Below, in pieces: positions 28,575 through 36,331 of a DNA stretch of 36,471 bases (position 1 is its first letter; each line of letters begins with the position of its first letter). Made by a program: the position numbers and the translations under genes. A model generated the notes under the pieces. The model was not told where the DNA came from. It ran no database searches and saw only the letters and a program-made list of their open reading frames with translations. Origin of the DNA: a virus; IMG/VR virus record IMGVR_UViG_3300021091_004934, positions 1 through 36,471 of that record; one strand, 5' to 3'.

Positions 28575-29624
28575 ATGTCTCACGGCCTAGATAAAACGAG
28601 AGCTGGCAAGGTTCGCATGGCCTACTCGGACGTCGAGATACCCTGGCATCGCATTGGGACACCAATGACTGGCCTTCAGACTTCATCGGAGATGCTGAGG
28701 GCTGCTGGGGCGGATTTCCGGGTTGTTTTGACCAGGGTTGCCGCAGTGGACGAAAACGGAAACGTGATTTATGTTGTTGACGGTGACGGCAATCATGCTC
28801 CGCTAATTGTGGACGATAGTCGTGCCACGGTTCGGGTGAATGGCGATGGAACCTACGATGCGCTGTCTACTGTTGGTACCCGCTACGTGGTGCAGCAAAA
28901 TGCCGATTGCCTGAATCGCGCTTTAGAAATTGTCGGGGCGAGCTCGGGCGATGCTGTCGTCGATACCTGCGGGGTGACCAATGGGGGTCGTGAGTTTTTC
29001 GCATCAATCGACCTGGGTCCACTTGTGCTTGATCCAACGGGGGTCAACGACAAAATGGAAAGGTATTTGCTCGTTCGAAATGGTCATGACGGCAAGACCC
29101 CCATAACCTATGCCAATACCTCGGTCAGGGCCGTTTGCAAAAATACGGTTAACGCAGGGCTGAAATCATCTTTACGAATATTTACTGCACGTCATACAAA
29201 AAATCAAGACAATGTCGTAAGTGAAGCTCAGGCTGTTCTGGAAATATCAACAAAATGGGCACGAGATTTTACCGAAACAGCAGAGAGAATGCTCAGAATT
29301 CCCATGCCTATTTCTTCCCGTCGATTCGACTCTTTTATTGGCGAGATGTTTTCCGCCAAGACAAATGAGAGCGCCAGGCAAAAGAAAAATCGTGACGATG
29401 TAGGTGAGATTATTCGTGCCCTTTATGTCTCTGAAAAAAATGCTAGCGGCTTTGGGTTTAATGGGTGGTCGGCATACAACGCCGTTGTTGAATATTTTGA
29501 TCATTTCCGTGACGCAACCCCAGAGGACAGGGCAGCCTCGTCCATGGACCCCACTTCGTGGGTGTCTAGAAAAAAGGAAGAAGCTCAGACTTTAATCCTT
29601 TCAATGGCCGGACGATATTCGTGA
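28575..29624 (+). CDS. DUF932 (phage/plasmid-like TIGR03299) protein
   Basis: 349 residues from the ATG at 28575, with GAGGAG six bases upstream. Family features are IPWHRIGTPMTGLQTSSEML, ADFRVVLTRVAAV, GTRYVVQQNADCLNRALEIV, GREFFASIDLG and ITYANTSVRAVCKNTVNAGL. DUF932 proteins are widespread in phages and plasmids, often near replication or recombination genes; their biochemical role is not settled. It has a full-length domain with no membrane segment. Confidence 0.82.
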   Translation: MSHGLDKTRAGKVRMAYSDVEIPWHRIGTPMTGLQTSSEMLRAAGADFRVVLTRVAAVDENGNVIYVVDGDGNHAPLIVDDSRATVRVNGDGTYDALSTVGTRYVVQQNADCLNRALEIVGASSGDAVVDTCGVTNGGREFFASIDLGPLVLDPTGVNDKMERYLLVRNGHDGKTPITYANTSVRAVCKNTVNAGLKSSLRIFTARHTKNQDNVVSEAQAVLEISTKWARDFTETAERMLRIPMPISSRRFDSFIGEMFSAKTNESARQKKNRDDVGEIIRALYVSEKNASGFGFNGWSAYNAVVEYFDHFRDATPEDRAASSMDPTSWVSRKKEEAQTLILSMAGRYS

Positions 29625-29667
29625 GACAATTAGTCAAGCGTCATTCTTCCGCAAGGGGTGGGCAGCT

Positions 29668-30087
29668 ATGAACTTTGAAGACGAAGATGACAATGAATTC
29701 TCAAGAGCTGACCTGCTAAATTTCCTTGGAGAATTCATCAGCCAAAACCGTGATGCTGACTCGATATATCGTTCTTCCTTGTGCGGAATTCTGGTTGCTC
29801 GCATATATGAAGAATTCGGTCAAGGTGGACTTTGCGAACTGATGATGCAGATTGATATTCGTGGCGGGTGGATATCTGACATAATCTTCGAGGCCTCGGA
29901 CTTCAATAACGCATTATTTAAGCGGCATGGTATTTATGATGATCAAATCATCCTAAAAGCTCGTAGCAGCTCAACAATGAATGAGATGAACAAGAAGGTA
30001 TGGCGACTGCGCAGAAAATACGCAAATATTATTGCTGATGAAATCGTATCCATGAATCAGGAAATGGGCGATGATGCTGCGAGGTAG
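29668..30087 (+). CDS. Hypothetical protein, 139 aa
   Basis: Starts at ATG 29668 with a GGGTGGG ribosome site. It has a very acidic N terminus (NFEDEDDNEFSRADLLNFLG), a central FGQGGLCELMMQIDIRGGW and a C-terminal helical part (KKVWRLRRKYANIIADEIV). No family is recognised. Soluble. Confidence 0.6.
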   Translation: MNFEDEDDNEFSRADLLNFLGEFISQNRDADSIYRSSLCGILVARIYEEFGQGGLCELMMQIDIRGGWISDIIFEASDFNNALFKRHGIYDDQIILKARSSSTMNEMNKKVWRLRRKYANIIADEIVSMNQEMGDDAAR

Positions 30088-30105
30088 ACCGAGGGGGGAA
30101 AAGTA

Positions 30106-30366
30106 GTGTCCCGCTTCCTCAGTCGAATCATTAAGATTTGCCCGCCCTTCAAGGGCAGCCAAGAGCAGGTTATGAAGAATTACGATAGCCATACATGGCG
30201 CGTAATCGATATGGACGAACGATACTCAGTAAGTGGGATCGGAACATTCGTTGAGTGCGAAGTGTGTAGGGTTCTTGCTGATACCGAGTATGCCAAATAC
30301 CCGTGTGGTGAATCTCCACGAGGGATCACCTACGATGATTACGTGCGTAGAACTAGAAACAACTAG
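30106..30366 (+). CDS. Hypothetical small protein with CxxC
   Basis: 86 residues from a GTG at 30106 with AGGGGGG upstream; an ATG at 30172 is an alternative. It contains THTW-like aromatic residues (SHTWRVIDMDERYSV) and FVECEVCRVLADTEYAKYPC, with three Cys that could bind a metal. Its TAG stop overlaps the stop of the convergent DUF305-like gene, so no space is left for a terminator. Confidence 0.6.
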   Translation: MSRFLSRIIKICPPFKGSQEQVMKNYDSHTWRVIDMDERYSVSGIGTFVECEVCRVLADTEYAKYPCGESPRGITYDDYVRRTRNN

Positions 30367-30560
30367 GCCCCCCTGAGCATTTGTTTCATCAGCGCAATCT
30401 CATTTACCTGATTCTGAATTATCGAGTAACACAGCGACTCGACGTCGTGCGAATCTACACTTAAGAGCATTTTCTTAGACATTTTCACCGCCATGTCGTG
30501 ATGGACAATCATTTGAGAGAGAAATGTCTGTTCTTCTGGAGTCAGTAATTCTTTTTTCAT
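30363..30560 (-). CDS. DUF305-like mini-protein, 65 aa
   Basis: Starts at ATG 30560, overlapping the WhiB stop (ATGA). The pattern FLSQMIVHHDMAVKMSKKML followed by VESLCYSIIQNQVNEIALMK is one half of the DUF305 four-helix (ferritin-like) domain, with its HH pair. Full DUF305 proteins are secreted and about twice as long; this one has no signal peptide and could act as a dimer. A metal-binding role is inferred from the family. Confidence 0.65.
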   Translation of the reverse strand: MKKELLTPEEQTFLSQMIVHHDMAVKMSKKMLLSVDSHDVESLCYSIIQNQVNEIALMKQMLRGA

Positions 30561-30862
30561 TCGTAGCCCCACATTTGCGCCAAGGTTGGTCTAGACGGAG
30601 AAATACCACGACGCCTCTGTTCAGCTGCCAATTGCCTACTAGTGAGACCCGCCCAAACTCCGTGCATATCTACCGTAGGGAACTCAAGGGCGTACTCCAG
30701 ACATTGTTCCCTGACCCGACATTCTGCACACATCGCCCTAGCTGCCACGATGTAAGTAATGTCTTTATGTTCTTTGGGGAACATCATTACCGTTTTTCCT
30801 TTGCAGGATGCTTCGTCCATCCATGCGTTTACTGAATCATTCTGATTTTGTTCGTTTTCCAT
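30557..30862 (-). CDS. WhiB-family iron-sulfur transcription factor (copy 4)
   Basis: 101 residues. Cysteines are in ASCKGKT and CAECRVREQC, with the turn GVWAGLTSRQLAAEQRRRG. The usual GG of the turn is AG here. It starts 26 bases inside the Ntn hydrolase gene and overlaps the DUF305-like gene downstream. The N terminus is acidic and Asn-rich. It is divergent from the other three copies. Confidence 0.9.
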   Translation of the reverse strand: MENEQNQNDSVNAWMDEASCKGKTVMMFPKEHKDITYIVAARAMCAECRVREQCLEYALEFPTVDMHGVWAGLTSRQLAAEQRRRGISPSRPTLAQMWGYE

Positions 30863-31499
30863 TTACCTTTGTCCGTGTCGATGGGGTGGCCATTGACGCT
30901 TCCTGAAAAACAACATTGTATGGATAACCGCTATGGGGGTCATTTTTTGCCGCAACCGCAATCGCTTTAATTGCGTTCTTTTTTGCCTGCTGGAGTGTTT
31001 GTAGTTTGGGGCACAGAATCCCTAGCGCACCTAATGCATACGCGGCCCCCGTACCAATGGCATAAACTCCACCACTGTCAGAAAACCACGAGTAATCATT
31101 ATCCACCTGATAGATGACGCGATTTATCGCAACCAAGAGGGTAGATCCAGCTTCGATTGAACGCGAAATGTTTGAGTCCGGGGGCACGTAGGAGTAGCCA
31201 TTTGTCTCGTAGCACGACCGAAGGGCGGGTATGAATTTCGTAGTAAAAAACTCATCTAACTTTTTACCGCGCAGTGACGGGGGTGGCATTGGTGGCTGAA
31301 ATGCGTATGTAACGATGTTGATGGCCCTCACATCGCCGGAGACCCCAATATGGTACGAGCCAACGGAGGCAATCTTTGGCATTGACGATGGGAGGGTTTG
31401 AATGCTCGATGTGTAACCATCAGGATCAACTGTCGATATACGACTGTCGGCACACAGAACGGCGTAACCGTCGCCACATATGCCGACAATGGTTGTCAT
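30837..31499 (-). CDS. Proteasome/HslV-like Ntn hydrolase
   Basis: 220 residues from the ATG at 31499, which lies just after the stop of the phosphoesterase gene. After Met removal the protein would start TTIVGICGDGYAVLCADSRI, with Thr1 as nucleophile, Asp17, and a Lys at 41 (MPKIASVGSYHIGVSGD) in the place of the proteasomal Lys33. GGVYAIGTGAAYALGALGI is the conserved G-rich strand. This matches proteasome beta/HslV-type threonine proteases, which form rings. No ATPase partner gene is present, so it may process phage proteins or borrow the host unfoldase. There is no propeptide. Confidence 0.8.
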   Translation of the reverse strand: MTTIVGICGDGYAVLCADSRISTVDPDGYTSSIQTLPSSMPKIASVGSYHIGVSGDVRAINIVTYAFQPPMPPPSLRGKKLDEFFTTKFIPALRSCYETNGYSYVPPDSNISRSIEAGSTLLVAINRVIYQVDNDYSWFSDSGGVYAIGTGAAYALGALGILCPKLQTLQQAKKNAIKAIAVAAKNDPHSGYPYNVVFQEASMATPSTRTKVNGKRTKSE

Positions 31500-31500
31500 T

Positions 31501-32682
31501 TCAGGAGACCTGATTTGCCTGCCGCTGAGATGAAATAAACTCTTTGCCACGGAACATGCCCCAGCCAGAGTAGATAGGCATGCATTCGTATGAGAACTTA
31601 TGATCACCGCTGTCTTCGTACATTACAATCCCCAGACCCTGCTGCCAGTTCTCGTGGCGCGTCAGTGGTCGTCCGTCCAAATCAACGCCGCCCTTGGTGC
31701 TGGGGATCGCCCCATCGATCCGTGCTAAACACCCAGGGGACGCGGCCATGATTGTCCGTGGCCCATCCCAATCTTCGCGTGTCTTGAACGCACATTCGAT
31801 ACGGTGTATGTGTCCGTAAATCACGCTGCTTTTCTCTGCGTTCAGATAAACGTGAGCCGTGGATCCAGAGCTCTTGACACGGTCGCCATGAATAATGCGA
31901 AGCTTCTGGTTGACCCAAATGTCTGATGCCGGATATCCTGGTCTGTACTCTACGCCGAACTCGTCCATTCGGCACAGGTAAGGAACGGACATAACGGGCC
32001 AAGAGTCGGGCGTATTGCCCTTTCGAAGACCATATGCGGCACCAGCATTCTGAACGATGTACTTGGGCATGCGTTCTTCATGATTTCCGGCAAGCCAGAC
32101 GATCTGCGCATTGGGGGCAGCGTGGCGCATTTCCGCGCAAAAAGTTGTCGCACGGTCAATCGTCGCCTGCGTGGTAAGCGCATAGCTCGGATAGGTGACG
32201 TACTTCCCCATTTCTGGAAGATCGAGGTTGTCACCAACACAAACAATCAACTCTGGCTTTAGGTACTTGATGACGTTCAGCGAAACACTAATTGCCTCTT
32301 CGTCGTGGGTTGGCTCCAGGCAGCTCTCTTTGTTGCGGTAATAACCGAACTGGATATCGGGAACAACGACGCATGTCTTGAATGAGTCTGATGTGCGTGG
32401 TGATGACGTATTTTTCGGGAGCTTAATCTCGGGACCACGCTGAATTATCTGCCACTCGGGCCCGGATTCCCATTTGGGGGAAATTTGAATGGCGGCGAGA
32501 TCGACTACCTGGGCATCGCCGTTCTCGTCTTTGAGCATTGACTGGTAAATGGATATTCTTTTGATATCCCCGACTTCGTCAATGTCGATATTCTTGGATG
32601 CGAGTAAATCAGCGATTGCTCCCAATGTTTTGGCTTTGGCTTCTTTGCTTTTTTCTTCGTTAATTTTACCCGAAAGACTCAT
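31501..32682 (-). CDS. Calcineurin-like metallophosphoesterase
   Basis: 393 residues from ATG 32682 with GGGGAGA upstream. Metal and active-site motifs stand in order: PDIQFG (108-113), GDNLDL (150-155), GNHEER (199-204), HGD (265-267) and GHIHR (290-294). The N-terminal 100 residues are an unfamiliar helical extension. The arrangement resembles phage DNA-repair-type or cyclic-nucleotide phosphoesterases; the substrate is not predictable. It overlaps the upstream gene by ATGA and is followed at once by the Ntn hydrolase. Confidence 0.88.
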   Translation of the reverse strand: MSLSGKINEEKSKEAKAKTLGAIADLLASKNIDIDEVGDIKRISIYQSMLKDENGDAQVVDLAAIQISPKWESGPEWQIIQRGPEIKLPKNTSSPRTSDSFKTCVVVPDIQFGYYRNKESCLEPTHDEEAISVSLNVIKYLKPELIVCVGDNLDLPEMGKYVTYPSYALTTQATIDRATTFCAEMRHAAPNAQIVWLAGNHEERMPKYIVQNAGAAYGLRKGNTPDSWPVMSVPYLCRMDEFGVEYRPGYPASDIWVNQKLRIIHGDRVKSSGSTAHVYLNAEKSSVIYGHIHRIECAFKTREDWDGPRTIMAASPGCLARIDGAIPSTKGGVDLDGRPLTRHENWQQGLGIVMYEDSGDHKFSYECMPIYSGWGMFRGKEFISSQRQANQVS

Positions 32683-32948
32683 TCTGTCTCCCCTGCGAAA
32701 AATCCACACTTACATCTCTTGGTGTTCGTGGCGCAAATACGTGCTGTCGTGAGAGAGTCACGCCCAATCGGTGTACCCTCGTCGGCAAGTAGACGTTCAA
32801 GTGCTCGCAACGACACCGACTGAGTTACGAGTGCGTCAACGAGTGCAATTTTGTCGTTTTCTGACATGGCACCAGCGATGACCGCAAATTTGCAGGCCTT
32901 CGCCGTTCCACCATTTTGCTGCAGCAGAAGAATTTTATCCGACAGCAT
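32679..32948 (-). CDS. Small HTH-like protein with C-terminal CxC
   Basis: 89 residues; GGAGG precedes the ATG at 32948. The helical body (AKACKFAVIAGAMSENDKIA, then LRALERLLADEGTPIGRDSL) and the end KRCKCGFF fit a group of small phage DNA-binding proteins with a terminal Cys knuckle. It is the first gene of the five-gene overlapped operon down to 30363. Confidence 0.55.
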   Translation of the reverse strand: MLSDKILLLQQNGGTAKACKFAVIAGAMSENDKIALVDALVTQSVSLRALERLLADEGTPIGRDSLTTARICATNTKRCKCGFFAGETE

Positions 32949-33032
32949 ATCCCCTCCGTTGGTTATCTATCTAGGAGTACACTTGGTGTAACCTCGAATA
33001 AGGATCATACGCGGAGTTTGGGGTAGAGATCA

Positions 33033-33362
33033 ATGAGCATTGACAATTTGTTAAGACTGTGGTCTGGCGATAATGAATACACTAGCAAGCCGTCCATCCT
33101 GTCGACCAATATGAAGGTGCTGATGTTGATCACGTTAGACCCAGGCATGACGCAGGTCGCGATGGCTGTGACTCTTGGCGTATCGGAGGCGGCAATTGAA
33201 AAAGCGGTTGCAAATTTACAAAATTTCGGTATCGTGAATACACAAAAAGTTGGCAGACGTAACCAGTACGAGGTAAATCTGTCCGCTCTCCACAATCATC
33301 AAGACTTTATCGCCTTAAAGGAATTTTTCGATCATGTTCAAAAAGGATTCAAACACTCATAG
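33033..33362 (+). CDS. Winged-helix DNA-binding protein
   Basis: 109 residues. Helices MKVLMLITLDPGMTQVAMAV and GVSEAAIEKAVANLQNFGIV, followed by the wing NTQKVGRRNQYEVN, fit a MarR/ArsR-type winged helix. The N terminus (SIDNLLRLWSGDN) is a short helix. A GGGGTAGAG ribosome site precedes the ATG. It overlaps the next, similar gene by 29 bases. Confidence 0.6.
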   Translation: MSIDNLLRLWSGDNEYTSKPSILSTNMKVLMLITLDPGMTQVAMAVTLGVSEAAIEKAVANLQNFGIVNTQKVGRRNQYEVNLSALHNHQDFIALKEFFDHVQKGFKHS

Positions 33363-33588
33363 CCTACTAATGGTGGCTAAAATGTTACGTAAGCCGTTCG
33401 CTGAGTCGGACATTACGTATATTTTGGGAGTTTTCGATGGACCAGCCAAGGTCAGGCGCTCGGCAAATTTGCTCGTTGGGCTGGGATATCTAAGTGTCTG
33501 CGATGATGGTAAATGGGTTATTACTGAAAGTGGCGTAGAGGCAGTTTATGCCAATGCCCTGAAGTCAAGAAGTTCAGACTCTCGCTAA
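33334..33588 (+). CDS. Second winged-helix-like protein
   Basis: 84 residues: AKMLRKPFAESDITYILGVF, GPAKVRRSANLLVGLGYLSV, then a wing-like DDGKWVITESG. The layout resembles the preceding gene, so the two could form a heterodimer. Its stop codon overlaps the stop of the convergent 33585-33974 gene. Confidence 0.5.
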   Translation: MFKKDSNTHSLLMVAKMLRKPFAESDITYILGVFDGPAKVRRSANLLVGLGYLSVCDDGKWVITESGVEAVYANALKSRSSDSR

Positions 33589-33974
33589 TTATTTCCACCC
33601 ATACGGGATTGCATCCAAGCGTGGAATACCTCGTCATTCAGTGGAACAAACCATAGTTGGGACTCGTCCAGGTCGGTGATGTCGCCAACGAGGGACCAGC
33701 AAATATCCAGAACTTCATTAGCCATACATGAACCTACGTTGCAATCCATGCCGAAACGCTGAATGAAGTATTTTACGGCACACCCATGTCGTGGCGAATA
33801 GCACGCCGCCTCCGTGGAACCCATGTGTGGGCAAGCTACGTCGTAGACTTCCAGCTCAGACTTGACAATGCGCAAGAAAATTCGATGACCGTCATTGTTC
33901 CACAGCATCTCGCTGTCATGTATCTGATCGGCCACCCGGCGTCCTTTGTTGAGATTTATCTTTTTCGCCCACAT
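33585..33974 (-). CDS. Hypothetical Cys-rich protein
   Basis: 129 residues from the ATG at 33974. The central part is rich in Cys and His (VACPHMGSTEAACYSPRHGC, then FGMDCNVGSCMANEVLDICW), suggesting a metal site or disulfides, although there is no signal peptide. The C-terminal half has DITDLDESQLWFVPLNDEVF. It is the last gene of the lysis/surface cassette. The frame is open upstream to 34070, but that part overlaps the membrane-protein gene and looks like a shadow. Confidence 0.6.
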   Translation of the reverse strand: MWAKKINLNKGRRVADQIHDSEMLWNNDGHRIFLRIVKSELEVYDVACPHMGSTEAACYSPRHGCAVKYFIQRFGMDCNVGSCMANEVLDICWSLVGDITDLDESQLWFVPLNDEVFHAWMQSRMGGNN

Positions 33975-33999
33975 TTCTGGCGTTGAGGAACTCACCGTA

Positions 34000-34251
34000 T
34001 CACGCCGTGCTATTGTCCTCAGCTTCGTGAAATACGGCTTCCATTTCCTCTGGAGATATTGTACCGTCATTTAGGTATGCTCTGGCTAAACCTTCGATCA
34101 CCTGTGCGACGCTGCCAAAACCGGCCATCATGACTGCTTTCCACAGTGGGATATTGGTGATTGCTCCAGCGCCGACAACACCCAGACCAGATACAGTAAA
34201 GGTAGCCAAAATCCTGTAAAGGACTGGTTTCATATTATTTGAAAATTTCAT
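34000..34251 (-). CDS. Holin-like membrane protein
   Basis: 83 residues. The first hydrophobic stretch (ILATFTVSGLGVVGAGAI) and the second (LWKAVMMAGFGSVAQVIEGL) are followed by ARAYLNDGTISPEEMEAVFH, the order seen in many actinophage holin-like proteins (a TM segment before a D-G-x-[IL]-[ST]-x-E-E-hydrophobic tail). GGAGA stands seven bases upstream. It overlaps the LPITG gene by ATGA. Confidence 0.6.
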   Translation of the reverse strand: MKFSNNMKPVLYRILATFTVSGLGVVGAGAITNIPLWKAVMMAGFGSVAQVIEGLARAYLNDGTISPEEMEAVFHEAEDNSTA

Positions 34252-35618
34252 TTTTTTCTCCCCATGATATTTATGGTGCTTCTAACTATTATTCCAGAAA
34301 TGAGTAGAGAAATAATAAATAGGATCCACTTTACGTGGAGCCGATTTCCAGTAATTGGAAGTATTGACGGGGATTGCTGTTCGTCAGTTGGTGCGGCTGC
34401 CGGAGCTTGCGTGGTCGTCCCTGGGGTTGTAGCCAATGTTGGTTCCGTGGTTATTGGGGCGATAGTCGTGGTTGGGGGTTCGGTCGTCGTGGTTGGGGGT
34501 TCGGTCGTCGTGGGTGCTGCTGTAGTGGTGGGCGGTGCAACCCAGGTGACTGTCGTTGATACGGTCTTGACCACGCCGTTGACAGTTGCTGTCGCCGTAT
34601 AGACGTTTGTACCAACAGATGAAGTATTTATTGTAATTGTTGCCACGCCCGATGAATTAGTTGTTGCAGTAAATGTCTGCCCTGCGTCTGGACCAGTGCT
34701 TACAACCACACTTATCGTGACTCCAGCCTGGGGCACCCCGGCAATAGTTTGTGCGGTCGCCGTAATGGTCAAGGGGGTTCCCGCAGGTGGGTTCTCTGGG
34801 CTTATTGTGAGCGTTAACGAACTAGGCAGAGACACTTCGCCGCCACCGATAGAAACTGCCTTACGTGAAGAAGAGGCCGATGGGTACGGGTAATCAACCA
34901 GCGTCTTTAGCGTCCCCACATTGCCGGTAAAGTATCCGTGCCAACACGCGGCGACAATTGTATTGCTTAGACCAAAGTCGGCTATTCCATCGGCGGTGGC
35001 CTCCGGCCCGCCATTGCAACCACCGTCATTAAACACCGCGCTTGGGAGCAGGGCGGTTAACCAGCCATATGGGTTGTAACTGGCAAAAAGTCCGCCCCCA
35101 GAGTTGACGAAGTCGGCAATCTTTTCGGCGTTGGAGGTGAAAATCGTATTGACGGAAGCACTGCGTCCCCAATCGTCTGGAATCCAAATCATACGTGGTG
35201 AATCGGAGGTAATCCCAGTTGCAAAAAATGCATTAAGTTCGGTTGTCGTAGTAACGAATTGGACTGTTGGGGCAGTTGAGAACCCGGCAAGAAATTTCGT
35301 AGATAAAAGAGTATTCCAGTTATTCCCACATCCACCAGCATTGGTGATACTTGCTATGCCAAGGATGGCAATTTTGCCATTATTGCCAGGCATAGACGAC
35401 TGGTCGTACACACTCTTAACTACTTTGGCAATGTATTGGTCGGTATTCTCGCCGTAAGCAGCATGGCAAACAGGGTCCATGCCATCAAGAACAATTGGGC
35501 CACCGCCACTACTTGTCGCGTAAGCGGGTGCTTGTGGCGTCGAATATAGCGAAGATACCATCCCAAGCAAACCAAAAGCACCGATTAGACATAATAAGAC
35601 ACGACGTAATGCCCTCAT
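34248..35618 (-). CDS. LPXTG-anchored surface protein encoded by the phage
   Basis: 456 residues. The signal peptide is MRALRRVLLCLIGAFGLLG, with likely cleavage after APAYA. An N-terminal domain of about 230 residues has GKIAILGIAS, RMIWIPDDWG and NSGGGLFASYNPYGW, a flavodoxin/ThuA-like pattern. One Ig-like (Big_1) domain follows (SLTLTISPENPPAGTPLTIT ... SGVATITINTSSVGTNVYTA), then a Thr/Pro linker (TTTEPPTTTTEPPTTTIAP), the sortase motif LPITG (residues 420-424), a membrane helix and the basic tail GRKK. The protein should be covalently linked to the host wall by host sortase. GGGGA precedes the ATG. Confidence 0.85.
   Translation of the reverse strand: MRALRRVLLCLIGAFGLLGMVSSLYSTPQAPAYATSSGGGPIVLDGMDPVCHAAYGENTDQYIAKVVKSVYDQSSMPGNNGKIAILGIASITNAGGCGNNWNTLLSTKFLAGFSTAPTVQFVTTTTELNAFFATGITSDSPRMIWIPDDWGRSASVNTIFTSNAEKIADFVNSGGGLFASYNPYGWLTALLPSAVFNDGGCNGGPEATADGIADFGLSNTIVAACWHGYFTGNVGTLKTLVDYPYPSASSSRKAVSIGGGEVSLPSSLTLTISPENPPAGTPLTITATAQTIAGVPQAGVTISVVVSTGPDAGQTFTATTNSSGVATITINTSSVGTNVYTATATVNGVVKTVSTTVTWVAPPTTTAAPTTTEPPTTTTEPPTTTIAPITTEPTLATTPGTTTQAPAAAPTDEQQSPSILPITGNRLHVKWILFIISLLISGIIVRSTINIMGRKK
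34465..34516 (+). repeat. 21-bp tandem repeat in the Thr/Pro linker
   Basis: A 21-base unit containing GTCGTGGTTGGGGGTTCG is repeated about 2.4 times on the plus strand. On the coding strand it gives the TTTEPPT repeats of the LPITG protein stalk. Such repeats change copy number easily, so stalk length could vary between relatives. Confidence 0.7.
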
Positions 35619-35650
35619 TTATTTTCCCCTTTAACTTATTGCACAACAAA

Positions 35651-35830
35651 TTATTGATCAAATTCGCCCTTCGCATGGTCATTGATATGACCATCAACTT
35701 TGGTCTCAATTCGTGACAGTGATTCAAGAACAATATTGTGGTCAGTTTTATTCTCGCGACGACCCTTTTCTACCAGGGCGACGAGAATGATGCTTACGGC
35801 ACCAATTAGGGCAACCACAACCTCAATCAT
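35651..35830 (-). CDS. Small single-pass membrane protein, 59 aa
   Basis: ATG at 35828-35830, TAA at 35651-35653; the start overlaps the upstream gene by ATGA. An N-terminal membrane helix (VVVALIGAVSIILVALVEKG) is followed by a charged helix (NIVLESLSRIETKVDGHIND). This resembles DUF2746-type proteins found next to lysis genes in actinophages. It may be a second holin or antiholin component. Confidence 0.7.
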   Translation of the reverse strand: MIEVVVALIGAVSIILVALVEKGRRENKTDHNIVLESLSRIETKVDGHINDHAKGEFDQ

Positions 35831-36114
35831 TCTTCGGCTGTTTCTGTGTTTTGAGATTCTTCCGAAACTCTTTTCCCGCGACCCTGAATCATCAATCCAG
35901 CAAGTGTGCCCGTAATGAAGGTAGCCACATTCGAAAGCACCCCAAAGAACATCTTGTCATTTTCGGCCTGGGCCCCAATCGGCTGAGTCACAAAAATGAG
36001 TGCGTAGAGGATGGCCAATGTTGTGGTTAGTAGCACTGAACCAAGAATGCATCCAATGACAAACTTAAGACGAGCATCAAGTTCTTCTTCCGTGTACCTG
36101 CGTTTATTCGTCAT
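35827..36114 (-). CDS. Membrane protein of the lysis cassette, 95 aa
   Basis: Starts at ATG 36114, overlapping the stop of the lipoprotein gene (ATGA). Two membrane segments are clear: IGCILGSVLLTTTLAILYAL and GVLSNVATFITGTLAGLMI, with a charged N terminus (RYTEEELDARLK) and an acidic C-terminal tail. The layout fits a holin. Position between lipoprotein and DUF2746-like gene supports a lysis role. Confidence 0.65.
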   Translation of the reverse strand: MTNKRRYTEEELDARLKFVIGCILGSVLLTTTLAILYALIFVTQPIGAQAENDKMFFGVLSNVATFITGTLAGLMIQGRGKRVSEESQNTETAEE

Positions 36115-36311
36115 TGGCCACCCTCTTCGGTCCATCCAAGAATGTCTTCCGTGCAGGTCCCCGTCACCTTGCATGCGGGAGGATTGCATTCTTCGTTCTC
36201 CCAGTTGTCGGGGTCCTGACATGAGTATCTGAAGTTTCCGTCGTATCCACATGACGAAAGTGTTCCTAAAGAAATTGCTGCTAGTGAAAGTAGCAATATT
36301 TTAATTTTCAT
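36111..36311 (-). CDS. Small Cys-rich lipoprotein
   Basis: 66 residues. Signal peptide IKILLLSLAAISLGTLSSCG with lipobox LSSC. The mature part is RYSCQDPDNWENEECNPPAC followed by TGTCTEDILGW, a Cys-rich block that closely recalls small conserved lipoproteins of T4-like and marine phages. It may block superinfection or help disrupt the envelope at lysis; neither is shown. It lies directly after the peptidoglycan-binding gene. Confidence 0.75.
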   Translation of the reverse strand: MKIKILLLSLAAISLGTLSSCGYDGNFRYSCQDPDNWENEECNPPACKVTGTCTEDILGWTEEGGQ

Positions 36312-36331
36312 ACTGCCCCTTTATTTTTATG

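Noticed and set aside
33975-34070. N-terminal extension of the Cys-rich 33585 gene
   Set aside because: It overlaps the 3' end of the holin-like gene in another frame and looks like its shadow.
34465-34516. Short CRISPR-like array
   Set aside because: The 21-base units are contiguous without spacers and simply encode the TTTEPP stalk repeats.
34264-34602. Val/Gly-rich frame on the plus strand
   Set aside because: It is the antisense shadow of the Thr/Pro linker and sorting signal of the LPITG gene.
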